Program-made: the position numbers and the translations under genes
Notes under the pieces: model-generated
The model's input: the letters and a program-made list of their open reading frames with translations, nothing else
What the model was told of the DNA's origin: nothing
Database searches by the model: none
In this document: positions 25,027-32,902 of the stretch, one piece after another
How positions within the stretch are numbered: position 1 is the first letter of the stretch
Layout: each line of letters opens with the position of its first letter
DNA from: Palsa-744 sp036498265
GTDB lineage: Bacteria > Actinomycetota > Thermoleophilia > Solirubrobacterales > Solirubrobacteraceae
Assembly: GCA_036498265.1 (NCBI GenBank)
Contig: DASYFT010000005.1
Location: 124,001-188,000, forward strand
Reading direction: 5' to 3'
Length of the DNA stretch: 64,000 nucleotides

Positions 25027-25770
25027 TCACCGTAGGCCGGTGATCATCGAGAGGATCTCCTCGCCGTTCGTCTCTGACGTTCGCCGGACACCGACCTGTT
25101 TTCCGTGCCTGAGGACGCAGATCCGGTCGGCGAGCCGGAATACCTGGTCGAGCGAGTGGCTGACGAGCAGAATTGCCGTCCCGCGGTCGCGTATCCGGCG
25201 AATCAGCTCCTCGACGCGTTGCGTCTCGCTGACGCCGAGCGCTGCCGTGGGCTCGTCCATCAGAACAAGGCGCTGCGCCCAGTGCATTGCGCGTGCGATC
25301 GCAACGCCCTGCCGCTGCCCGCCGGAGAGGTCGCGCACCATCTTCTGCGGGCTGTCGATGCGCACGTCGAGCTCGTCGAGCAGCCGCTTCGTCTCGGCCG
25401 CCATGGTCTCCCGGTCGAGCAGCCGCAGTGGGCCCTTCACGAGCTCGCGGCCGAGGAACATGTTCATGTAGACCGGCTGCGCGTTCGCGAGCGCGAGGTC
25501 CTGAAAGACCACCTCGATCCCGTCGCTGCGAGCGTCGAGCGGACTCGCGAATCGGACGGGCCGGCCCCCGAGGAGGATCCGGCCCGCCGTCGGCTGGTAC
25601 ACGCCCGCGATGCACTTCACGACCGTCGACTTGCCGGCCCCGTTGTCGCCGACCAAGGCGACGATCTCGCCCGCATTGACTTCGAGCGTCACGGCGTCGA
25701 TCGCAACTACGGCGCGAAACTCCTTGCGGACTCGCTCGATCCGCACGAGTGGCTCCGTCCTCACCGTCAC
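25027..25770 (-). CDS. sugar-type ABC transporter ATP-binding protein
   Basis: The 247-residue ATPase would power the neighbouring permease. It has Walker A GDNGAGKST, a Q-loop VVFQD, the signature LSGGQRQGVA, Walker B LVLMDEP and the switch His in LLVSHS. It is a single-ATPase protein, about half the length of RbsA/XylG, like the FrcA-type subunits of some CUT2 importers. The GTG start at 25770 overlaps the permease stop codon by four bases (GTGA), so I prefer it over longer frames. The order on the minus strand is binding protein, permease, ATPase. The adjacent 119-residue gene ends 27 bases away on the other strand. Confidence 0.88.
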   Translation of the reverse strand: MTVRTEPLVRIERVRKEFRAVVAIDAVTLEVNAGEIVALVGDNGAGKSTVVKCIAGVYQPTAGRILLGGRPVRFASPLDARSDGIEVVFQDLALANAQPVYMNMFLGRELVKGPLRLLDRETMAAETKRLLDELDVRIDSPQKMVRDLSGGQRQGVAIARAMHWAQRLVLMDEPTAALGVSETQRVEELIRRIRDRGTAILLVSHSLDQVFRLADRICVLRHGKQVGVRRTSETNGEEILSMITGLR

Positions 25771-26714
25771 GCCGTAGCCCCCATCGGCTCGCGGAACGTG
25801 AGCGCGATGGCGAGCAGAAGCACCACGCCCTGTGCGATGAGCTGCTGCGACGACGAAAGCCCCCACAGGATCAGGCCGTTCGTGAGCGTGCCCATGATGA
25901 GGCTGCCGACGAGCGCGCCGACGACGCTTCCCTCGCCACCGACGAGGCGCGTGCCGCCGATGACAACCGCGGCGTACACCGTCAGCAGGTCCTGGGCGCC
26001 GAGCGTGTAGCTCGCACCCTGCAACCTACCCGTGTAGAGGATGCCCGCGAGCGCAGCCGCCGCTCCGCTGAGTAACAGCACCGTGAACCTGACGCGGTCG
26101 ACCCGGATCCCGGCGGCTCGCGCCGCGGCCGCGTTGTCGCCCGCTGCGACGACATGGGCACCGAAGCGCCGGTGGCGGAAGGCGAGGTGGCCAAGCGCGA
26201 CCGCGCCCAGCGCCCAGAAGGCGAGGCTCGGGATGGGCCCCACGTTCCCCGAGCCGAAAACGTTGCTGAACCCCGGGTTCTCCACCGCAACGGACTCGAG
26301 ATTCGTGACCGAGCGCGCAAGGCCCGCGACGAGCCCCATCGTCGCCAGCGTGACCAGGAACGAAGGGAGCCGCAATAGTGTGACGAACAGGCCGTTTACC
26401 GCCCCGACGCCGACGCCGACGCCGATCCCGGCGGCGACAGCAAGTACCGCGCTTTGAGTCTGCATCACGTCGGCGGTCACGAGCGCGGAGAGAGCCACGA
26501 CCGATCCGAGCGAGAGATCGATCTCGCCCGCGCTCAGGACGAATACGACGGCGACCGCCATGACGGTGACCGGCGTGGTCTGCCGGACTATGTTGAGCAG
26601 GTTCGTTTCGCTCAGGAACCCTTCGTCGTGCAGCGTCACGGCGAAGAAGGCGACGATCAGCAGGAACGCCACGTACACCACGTAGCGCCTCGGCTCGACC
26701 GCGCGAAGTCGCAC
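25767..26714 (-). CDS. sugar-type ABC transporter permease (BPD_transp_2, RbsC/XylH-like)
   Basis: The 315-residue protein has eight to ten hydrophobic helices and the CUT2 permease hallmark SAGEIDLSLGSVVALSA in the first third, GGTRLVGGEGSVVGALVGSLIMG near the end, and a conserved GxNxxAARxAGI loop (GDNAAAARAAGIRVDRV). It forms the membrane channel of an importer. The GTG start overlaps the stop codon of the binding-protein gene by one base, and its own stop overlaps the ATPase start by four. Confidence 0.88.
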   Translation of the reverse strand: MRLRAVEPRRYVVYVAFLLIVAFFAVTLHDEGFLSETNLLNIVRQTTPVTVMAVAVVFVLSAGEIDLSLGSVVALSALVTADVMQTQSAVLAVAAGIGVGVGVGAVNGLFVTLLRLPSFLVTLATMGLVAGLARSVTNLESVAVENPGFSNVFGSGNVGPIPSLAFWALGAVALGHLAFRHRRFGAHVVAAGDNAAAARAAGIRVDRVRFTVLLLSGAAAALAGILYTGRLQGASYTLGAQDLLTVYAAVVIGGTRLVGGEGSVVGALVGSLIMGTLTNGLILWGLSSSQQLIAQGVVLLLAIALTFREPMGATA

Positions 26715-27859
26715 TACTTGTGGAGGGCTTTCATCACGCTCGCCGGCGGGTACCGGCGAAGCGACTCGCGATAGCCCTCGACGAGGTTCGACTTCGTGAT
26801 CGTCAGCGACGGACCGATCACGAACCGGGGCGCCTTCCTGCCGAGCAGCCCGTACGCCGCGGACACCGCCATCGCCCGGCCGAGGTCGTATGGCTCGTCC
26901 GCGATGAGGGCGAACGTGTGACCTCCCCGCGCCATGTCGAGCGCGAGTGGCGCGTCGAGGTCGAGGCTGACGATCTTCGTCCTGGCATTGCCGTTCGCCC
27001 GCAGCGCCGCGAGCACGTCCTCTCCTGGTGGCTGGGAGAACGTGACGTAGACGCCCGAGAGGTCGGGGTTCTTGAGGATGACCGCGTTCGCCTCTTCCCC
27101 CGCCTGGGTCGGATCGGCGATTCCCTGCTTGGCGACCACCTTGACGCCGGGGTAGTTGCCGGTGACGGTCGTCAGGAACGCCTGGTCGCGCTTGTTCGTG
27201 ACGTAGTGGTTCGCGTCATGGAAGAAGTACCCGATCTTGCCCTTGTCACCGACGGCGGCGGCGAGCGCGTCGGCAGCACGCTTGCCCATCTGAAACAGGT
27301 CGTCGGTCACGAGGTCGACGTAGTCGCGGCCGTACTCCATCCCCTGCGGCACCTCCGACAGCAGAACGATCTTCGTGCCCTGCCGGGCCGCGGCCTTGAA
27401 CGCCGACGCGGTCACGACGGGGTCGACCGGCAGGGTCAGCAGCACAGACGGCCTCTTCGCCTCGATGGTCTCGACGTCCGACTTCTGCTTCGCGGCGTCG
27501 AAATCGGCGCTCGTCTCCGCGACCACCCGTATCCCGAGCTCCTTGAACTCGTCGTGTGCGCCCCCGCTGACGGCCGTGGTGAAGTCCGAGCTCTGGTGCC
27601 ACGCCATGGCAGCGGTGTAGTGGCCAGCCCGGACCTCCGTGACTTCGGACGGGCTCAGCTCGAGCGCGCTGGTGGGAGTCGGCTTCTCACCGCTCGGGCC
27701 GCGCGTCGTGCCCAGGGTCCTCGACGATCTGATCGGGGTGGCCGCACTCGTGGGCCCCCCGCCGCTCGTGCACGAGAGCGACCCACTTGCGGCTGCGAGC
27801 GCGAACGCGACAGTCGCCCCGAAACCCGCGGCCCGGCGGCGCGTCCTGGTATTGGTCAC
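26714..27859 (-). CDS. substrate-binding protein of the sugar-type ABC transporter (Peripla_BP_4)
   Basis: The 381-residue protein has an N-terminal export signal ending in a candidate lipid-modified Cys (SLSCTSGGG), a Ser/Thr linker and a two-lobed periplasmic-binding fold. Typical features include the repeated TVEAKRPSVLLTLPVDP-like region, GKIGYFFHD and KIVSLDLDAPLALDMARGG. It is related to ribose/xylose and autoinducer-2 type receptors; the ligand cannot be told from sequence. It is the first gene of the three-gene operon and diverges from the GAF histidine kinase, which may sense the same nutrient. Confidence 0.85.
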   Translation of the reverse strand: MTNTRTRRRAAGFGATVAFALAAASGSLSCTSGGGPTSAATPIRSSRTLGTTRGPSGEKPTPTSALELSPSEVTEVRAGHYTAAMAWHQSSDFTTAVSGGAHDEFKELGIRVVAETSADFDAAKQKSDVETIEAKRPSVLLTLPVDPVVTASAFKAAARQGTKIVLLSEVPQGMEYGRDYVDLVTDDLFQMGKRAADALAAAVGDKGKIGYFFHDANHYVTNKRDQAFLTTVTGNYPGVKVVAKQGIADPTQAGEEANAVILKNPDLSGVYVTFSQPPGEDVLAALRANGNARTKIVSLDLDAPLALDMARGGHTFALIADEPYDLGRAMAVSAAYGLLGRKAPRFVIGPSLTITKSNLVEGYRESLRRYPPASVMKALHK

Positions 27860-27952
27860 GCCGCCGATTATCGACTAACGTCAGCCCATGGCACGTCGAC
27901 GCAGCATGTCCGTGCGCTTCCACACTCGTCGCATGTCGTGGCCCGCTCACCG

Positions 27953-30112
27953 GTGAACGACGCGCTCGAGCCCGGGCGGCTTGCCGAGGAGCAGGCTGCG
28001 TTACGGCGGGTCGCGACGCTGGTGGCGCAGGGGGCCCCGCGAAGAAGCCTTTTCACCGCCGTTGCCGAACAGGTCGCCAGCGTCCTGGACGTCCGGGTCG
28101 TGAGCATCGTGTGCTACGCGGCCGACGGCACGGCCATCGAGTACGCGAGCGTCTCGGACCGAGGCGAGTTCTTCCCGGTTGGAACGCGCTGGAGCCTCGA
28201 CGGCACCAACGTGGTCGCCCAGGTACGCGAGAGCTGCCGGCCGGCCCGCATCGACGACTACTCCGGCCTCGAGGGACCGATAGCCGAAGCGGTCCGCAGC
28301 GCCGGGATCCGTTCGACCGTCGGCGGCCCGATCGTCGTCGCCGGGGACGTCTGGGGCGTGATGGTGGTCTCCTCGACGGAGCCCGAGCCGCTGCCGGCCG
28401 ACACGGAGGCCCGCCTCACAGACTTCACCGAGCTCGTCGCCACGGCGATCGCCAACGCGGACGCGCGGGCCGAGGTGGAACGGCTCGCGGACGAGCAGGC
28501 GGCACTGCGGCGTGTCGCGACGCTGGTCGCGGAAGTTGTGCCTCCGAGCGAGCTGTTCGGCGCCGTTGCCGAAGAGGCGGGTCGGCTCTTGCGAGGCGTT
28601 GACGTCACCGTGACCCTTCGCTTCGAGTCGGACACCGCAGGCACCGTCGTCGGCGAGTGGGGCGATCCCGACCCGGCGGGATTCCTCGGCGACCGCCTGA
28701 CCCTGGAGGGCGACGGAGTAGCGGAGCTGGTGCTTCGAACCGGGCAGCCCGCCCGCATCGACGACTATTCCAAGGCCGGCGGCTCGACGGCGGCGTTGGT
28801 ACGCGCGAAAGGCGTTCGTACGGCACTCGGGGTGCCCATCATCGTCGAGGGGCGGCTCTGGGGCGCCTTCATTCTCGCCGCGCGCGTGGCAGAGCCGCTG
28901 CCTGCCGACACCGAGGCGCGCGTGGAGCGGTTCACGGAGCTCGTGGCCACGGCGATCGCCAACGCCGAAACGCGCGCTGAGGTGGAGCGGCTCGCGGACG
29001 AGCAGGCGGCGTTGCGGCGTGTTGCCACGTTGGTGGCCAAGGGGGTGCCCCCGAGCGAGCTGTTCGCTTCGGTCGCTGAGGAGACGGGTCGGCTGATGCG
29101 CGCCGACGGTGCTGTGATCTGTCGCTACGAGGCCGACGGTGGAGCTTCCGTGGTCGCGGGCTGGGGCGTCCCTGACGTGGCCGATGTTCTCGGCACCAGG
29201 CTGACCTTGGACCAAGGCGGTGTCATCGCCGAGGTGCGTCGAACGGGGCGGCCCGCCCGCAGCGACGACTATGCGATCTCAGCGGCGGGCCCGGCCGCGG
29301 TGGCGCGCTCACGCGGGGTTCAGGCAGGTGTCGCCGTCCCGATCGTCGTCGAGGGACGGCTCTGGGGAGCGATGTTTGCCAGCTCGCGGCAGGCCGGCTC
29401 GCTCCCGCCCGACGTCGAGCCTCGCATCGGTGAGTTCACCGAGCTTGTCGCCACGGCGATCTCCAACACGCAGGCGCGGACAGACCTCGCCGCCTCGCGC
29501 GCACGGCTCGTCGCGGCCTCGGACGAGGAGCGGCAGCGAGTGGTTCGCGATCTCCACGATGGGGCGCAGCAGCGGCTCGTCCTCGCGGTGGTCAAGCTGA
29601 AGATGGCGCGCCGTGCGCTCGACGAAGAGGAGCAGGCCTCGTCCGGGCTCGTGACGGAGGCGCTTCAGCACGCAGAGCAGGCGAACGTGGAGCTCCGCGA
29701 GCTCGCGCATGGCATCCTGCCCGCGGTGCTCACAAGCGGCGGGCTACACGCGGGTGTCGGCGCGCTGGCTTCGCGGGCGCCGCTGCCCGTCGAGAACGAC
29801 GTGTCCGTGGGGCGGCTCCCCATCCCCGTCGAGGCGACCGCCTACTTCGTCGTGGCCGAGGCACTGACCAACGTCGTCAAGCACTCGCACGCGACGCGGG
29901 CCGTGGTCACGGCCCGCGTCGAGGACGGCACACTGCACGTCGACGTAGGCGACGACGGTGTCGGAGGCGCGCGCGCCGGCGGCAGCGGCCTAGTGGGGCT
30001 CGGCGACCGGCTCGCCGCGCTCGACGGCCGGCTCCACGTCGAGAGCTCGGCCGACGGCGGCACACTCGTCGCGGCCGACATCCCCCTCCCGCCGCAAGCG
30101 CCTCGCGCGTGA
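27953..30112 (+). CDS. histidine kinase with three tandem GAF domains (NarL-type HisKA_3)
   Basis: This cytosolic, roughly 719-residue sensor kinase has three GAF domains with a period of 168 residues. Each begins LAxEQAALRRVATLVA (about 10, 178, 346) and each later has RPAR(I/S)DDY. A HisKA_3 domain follows, with the phospho-acceptor His535 in VRDLHDGAQQRL, then an HATPase with VAEALTNVVKHSHA and DDGVGGA/GLGDRL motifs. No membrane helix is seen, so the signal is internal or gas/redox-like. The start is uncertain: GTG at 27953 is chosen, GTG at 27938 is possible, and the longer upstream frame is antisense to the ABC binding protein. No response regulator lies beside it. Confidence 0.88.
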   Translation: MNDALEPGRLAEEQAALRRVATLVAQGAPRRSLFTAVAEQVASVLDVRVVSIVCYAADGTAIEYASVSDRGEFFPVGTRWSLDGTNVVAQVRESCRPARIDDYSGLEGPIAEAVRSAGIRSTVGGPIVVAGDVWGVMVVSSTEPEPLPADTEARLTDFTELVATAIANADARAEVERLADEQAALRRVATLVAEVVPPSELFGAVAEEAGRLLRGVDVTVTLRFESDTAGTVVGEWGDPDPAGFLGDRLTLEGDGVAELVLRTGQPARIDDYSKAGGSTAALVRAKGVRTALGVPIIVEGRLWGAFILAARVAEPLPADTEARVERFTELVATAIANAETRAEVERLADEQAALRRVATLVAKGVPPSELFASVAEETGRLMRADGAVICRYEADGGASVVAGWGVPDVADVLGTRLTLDQGGVIAEVRRTGRPARSDDYAISAAGPAAVARSRGVQAGVAVPIVVEGRLWGAMFASSRQAGSLPPDVEPRIGEFTELVATAISNTQARTDLAASRARLVAASDEERQRVVRDLHDGAQQRLVLAVVKLKMARRALDEEEQASSGLVTEALQHAEQANVELRELAHGILPAVLTSGGLHAGVGALASRAPLPVENDVSVGRLPIPVEATAYFVVAEALTNVVKHSHATRAVVTARVEDGTLHVDVGDDGVGGARAGGSGLVGLGDRLAALDGRLHVESSADGGTLVAADIPLPPQAPRA

Positions 30113-30113
30113 A

Positions 30114-30253
30114 TTCAAGACGAACCCGGGGATGAGGACGAGGTCGATCGGCCCGTCACCCACCACCGCGTAGGCGATCCGGGCGCCGCCACGCGCGTAT
30201 CGCGTTCTGGCCCCTGAGCGTCCGATCCTCGGTTTGTACGAAACTCCGACGCC
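30114..30253 (-). pseudogene. decayed 5' fragment of the hydrolase-cyclase gene
   Basis: This stretch aligns base for base with 17667-17809, the 5' end of the hydrolase-cyclase gene plus about 27 bases upstream of it. On the minus strand it still encodes GRSGARTRYARGGARIAY and GDGPIDLVLIPGF, about 38 residues matching the intact protein. One codon is missing, and the start codon has become ATC (30226-30224). Homology stops two bases after the kinase stop codon, so the rest of the gene is gone. It is a remnant of a duplication or of a lost paralogue. Confidence 0.75.
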
Positions 30254-30263
30254 CTCGGACCGT

Positions 30264-30293
30264 CGGACATCGATCCGTCGGCGCGACTAGGCT
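30264..30293 (+). promoter_or_regulatory. promoter of the MFS exporter unit
   Basis: CGGACA (30264-30269, four of six -35 positions), an 18-base spacer and TAGGCT (30288-30293) precede a GTG at 30300 by exactly six bases. This is the same -10/N6/start geometry seen at other leaderless starts in the window. Confidence 0.45.
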
Positions 30294-30299
30294 CAGCGC

Positions 30300-30359
30300 G
30301 TGGCTACGCAGAGACCTGCGCCACGGCACCGGCGCGGAGGTGGACATGGCCGAGCGTAG
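30300..30359 (+). CDS. possible leaderless 19-residue upstream ORF (leader peptide)
   Basis: A GTG placed exactly at the predicted transcription start opens a 19-codon frame ending TAG at 30357-30359. The peptide would be very basic (many Arg, Gly, Pro and His). Its end overlaps the first codons of the MFS gene (ATG 30346) in another frame, so its translation would affect ribosome access to the exporter start. No homologue is known to me; it is a prediction from promoter spacing alone. Confidence 0.3.
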   Translation: MATQRPAPRHRRGGGHGRA

Positions 30360-31965
30360 ATCGCGCGCATCCGGTATCGCACTGCTGACCCTCTGCTCGG
30401 GGCAGTTCCTGATGATGCTGGACACGTCGGTGATGAACGTGTCAATGGCGACGGTCGCCAAGGACCTGGGCACGACCATCACCGGGATCCAGACCGCGAT
30501 CACCCTCTACACACTCGTGATGGCCGCGCTCATGATGACGGGCGGCAAGATCGGCCAGATGCTCGGTCCCAAGCGTGCGTTTGCCATCGGCTGTGTCATC
30601 TACGGGGCCGGATCGGGACTGACCGCGCTCTCGCCCAACCTCCCGGTGCTGCTGGTGGGGTGGTCGTGCCTCGAGGGCATCGGCGCCTGCCTGATCCTGC
30701 CCGCGATCGTCGCTCTCGTGGCGCTGAACTTCGGCACGGACGAACGCCCTCGCGCGTATGGCCTCGTAGCTTCTGCGGCAGCGATTGCGATCGCCGTGGG
30801 CCCGATCATCGGTGGCGCGTTCACCACCTATCTCTCCTGGCGCTACGTGTTCGCCGGCGAGGTCCTGATCGTGCTGGCGATCCTCGGGCTGACACGGCGG
30901 ATGGGCGAGCAGGAGAAGCCCTCCGAGGCCAAGGTGAGCCTCGACTGGGCTGGAACCATCCTGTCCGCGCTCGGGCTCGGGCTGATCGTCTTCGGGATCC
31001 TACGCTCGGGAACGTGGGGCTTCGTGAAGCCCAAGCCGGGAGCGCCCGAGTGGATCGGCTTGTCGCCGACCATCTGGCTGCTGCTCGCTGGTGGAGTCGT
31101 GTTGCGAGGGTTCATGAGCTGGGAGAGTCGTCTCCTCGCGCGGGGGAAGGAGCCGCTGGTCGACCCGGCGATCCTGCGCGTACAGCAGCTCCGGGCCGGG
31201 CTGACCTCGTTCTTCTTCCAGTACTTCACCCAGGGTGGGCTGTTCTTCGCGACGCCGCTGTTCCTCTCGGTGGCGCTGGGTCTCTCCGCGATCGAAACCG
31301 GGGTACGGCTTCTGCCGCTCTCGCTCGCCCTCCTGCTCGCGGCTGCCGGTGTTCCGAAGCTGTTCCCAGACGCCTCCCCGCGCCGCGTCTGCCAGATCGG
31401 GTTCCTCACGCTGTTCGCCGGTCTCGTCGTGTTCCTAGCCTTGCTCGACGCCGGCACAGGCGCAGAGATCGTGACCTGGCCGATGATCCTTGCGGGACTC
31501 GGGATCGGTGCGCTCGCATCACAGCTCGGCAGCCTGACCGTCTCCTCCGTGCCCGACGAGCAGAGCGAGGTCGTCGGCGGCCTTCAGAACACGGTCACGA
31601 ACCTCGGCATATCGGTCGGAACGGCCCTCACCGGCGCGATAGTCATCGCGGCGCTGACGAGCTCGTTCCTGAGCGGCGTGGAGCAGAACCCGGCGGTTCC
31701 CGCATCGGTCAAGTCGCAGGCCACGACGAAGCTCGGCGGCGGCGTGCCCTTCATCTCCGACGAAGAGCTCAAGACGGGGCTCAAGAAGGCAAACGTCCCA
31801 CCCGAGGCGTCGAACGCGATCGTTGAAGAGAACGAGAGCGCCCGCCTCGCGGGACTGCGGACCGCGCTGGCCGTGCTGGCGATCGTGGTCCTGATCGCGT
31901 TGTACTTCACCGGCCGCCTTCCGGAGGTGCAGCCGGGCTCGGCGACTCGCGCGCAGGACCCCTAG
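30346..31965 (+). CDS. MFS drug-type exporter, DHA2 (EmrB/QacA) family, 14 helices
   Basis: The 539-residue protein has the DHA2 pattern of about 14 hydrophobic segments. Motif D1 is FLMMLDTSVMNVSMATVAKDL in helix 1, motif A follows as GGKIGQMLGPKRAF, and motif C-like GPIIGGAFTTYLSWRYVF is in helix 5. The family exports toxic compounds by proton antiport. The loop before the last helix is long and charged. I start at the ATG at 30346, with GGAGG five bases upstream; a GTG six bases earlier lies within that ribosome site. It may be controlled through an upstream micro-ORF. No adjacent regulator is present. Confidence 0.87.
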   Translation: MAERRSRASGIALLTLCSGQFLMMLDTSVMNVSMATVAKDLGTTITGIQTAITLYTLVMAALMMTGGKIGQMLGPKRAFAIGCVIYGAGSGLTALSPNLPVLLVGWSCLEGIGACLILPAIVALVALNFGTDERPRAYGLVASAAAIAIAVGPIIGGAFTTYLSWRYVFAGEVLIVLAILGLTRRMGEQEKPSEAKVSLDWAGTILSALGLGLIVFGILRSGTWGFVKPKPGAPEWIGLSPTIWLLLAGGVVLRGFMSWESRLLARGKEPLVDPAILRVQQLRAGLTSFFFQYFTQGGLFFATPLFLSVALGLSAIETGVRLLPLSLALLLAAAGVPKLFPDASPRRVCQIGFLTLFAGLVVFLALLDAGTGAEIVTWPMILAGLGIGALASQLGSLTVSSVPDEQSEVVGGLQNTVTNLGISVGTALTGAIVIAALTSSFLSGVEQNPAVPASVKSQATTKLGGGVPFISDEELKTGLKKANVPPEASNAIVEENESARLAGLRTALAVLAIVVLIALYFTGRLPEVQPGSATRAQDP

Positions 31966-32187
31966 CCGCAGCGGCCCGGTACGGCGACGCTCGCCCGCTG
32001 ACGCCGGCCGGCGATTCGTCCCGGCCGCTCGCTACGCCGCGCAATCACCCTATCGGGGGGATGCCGGCAGACCGGTTGCCTGTGAGTCTCCGCTGCTGTG
32101 AGGAGGCCCTTCTCGACCGGAGACCACGCGCGCCTCACACGGCGGGCGCTGCAGGCGCCGGCCGCCGGCCGGCGCTCTCGACGGGCG

Positions 32188-32886
32188 ATGTCACGGTCGC
32201 CAAGCGCTGGTGAGCACAGGTCCCTGGGCATCGTCGCCCTGACCCTCCTCGTCCTCCTTCTGGCTGGTTGCGGCTCAGGCGTCGCGAGCGTCGGCACCAC
32301 CTCGAGCGGGGCCAAGACCGACGCGGCCCCCGCGTCCGGCCAGGCCAAGACCGAGGCGGTCCCCGCGTCCAGCCAGGCCAAGACCGAGCCGGTCCCCGCG
32401 TCCAGCCAGGGCGCGCAGACGACCACAGCGGCGGCCAAGACCACGCCGACGGCCACTGCTGCCACGGCGTCGGGCACGACGGCGACACCGCCTTCTCAGG
32501 CGAACACCAAAACCAACACCGTCACGCAGAGCAAGACCGTGACGGCGCCCACGCAGACAAAGACGCAGACGGCGCCGACACAGACGAACACGGTCGTCAA
32601 AACCCAGACCGTCACCACCCCCACCCAGACGGCGAGCACCTCGACCAACCACCCCGGTGCCGCAGCCGCAGCGGGTGCTGCGGCTGCCACCAACGCGTCC
32701 AAGTCCGAATCCGAATCCAGCGGCCTTCCGACGTGGGCCTGGATCCTGATCGTCGTCGCAGTCGCCGGGGCGGTCTGGGCGATCGTGGCGCTCAGGGGGC
32801 GGCACAAGGGCCCGCCCCCCACCGGCCGAGGACAAGCTCCTGGGGTGGAGGGGGACACGCCGGCGCCACCCGCGCCCGGTCCGTGA
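32188..32886 (+). CDS. Thr/Ala/Gln-rich lipoprotein with C-terminal membrane anchor
   Basis: This protein of about 232 residues starts with a signal ending in a lipobox (LLLAGCG) and then has a long low-complexity stalk. The stalk opens with three 11-residue repeats of the type AKTExVPASSQ and continues with Lys/Thr/Gln-rich segments (TQTKTQTAPTQT). Near the C-terminus is a hydrophobic helix (TWAWILIVVAVAGAVWAIVAL) followed by a short Pro-rich tail. It may thus span the wall region between a lipid anchor and a membrane helix. An upstream ATG at 32098 adds a non-signal extension and is less likely. The 222 bases before it hold no recognised feature. Function is unknown. Confidence 0.6.
   Translation: MSRSPSAGEHRSLGIVALTLLVLLLAGCGSGVASVGTTSSGAKTDAAPASGQAKTEAVPASSQAKTEPVPASSQGAQTTTAAAKTTPTATAATASGTTATPPSQANTKTNTVTQSKTVTAPTQTKTQTAPTQTNTVVKTQTVTTPTQTASTSTNHPGAAAAAGAAAATNASKSESESSGLPTWAWILIVVAVAGAVWAIVALRGRHKGPPPTGRGQAPGVEGDTPAPPAPGP
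32311..32409 (+). repeat. three 33-bp tandem repeats within the lipoprotein gene
   Basis: Units at 32311-32343, 32344-32376 and 32377-32409 differ at only a few positions and encode the 11-residue repeats. They keep frame, so copy-number change would lengthen or shorten the stalk without disrupting the gene. Confidence 0.85.
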
Positions 32887-32902
32887 GCACAGCGGTGGCC
32901 CG

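Noticed and set aside
26720..27952. N-terminal extension of the histidine kinase frame by over 400 codons
   Set aside because: The extension is exactly antisense to the ABC substrate-binding protein, and the first GAF repeat begins only after 27953.
27953..30112. Direct repeats as a mobile element or CRISPR-like array
   Set aside because: The 504-base period equals 168 codons and encodes successive GAF domains in one frame.
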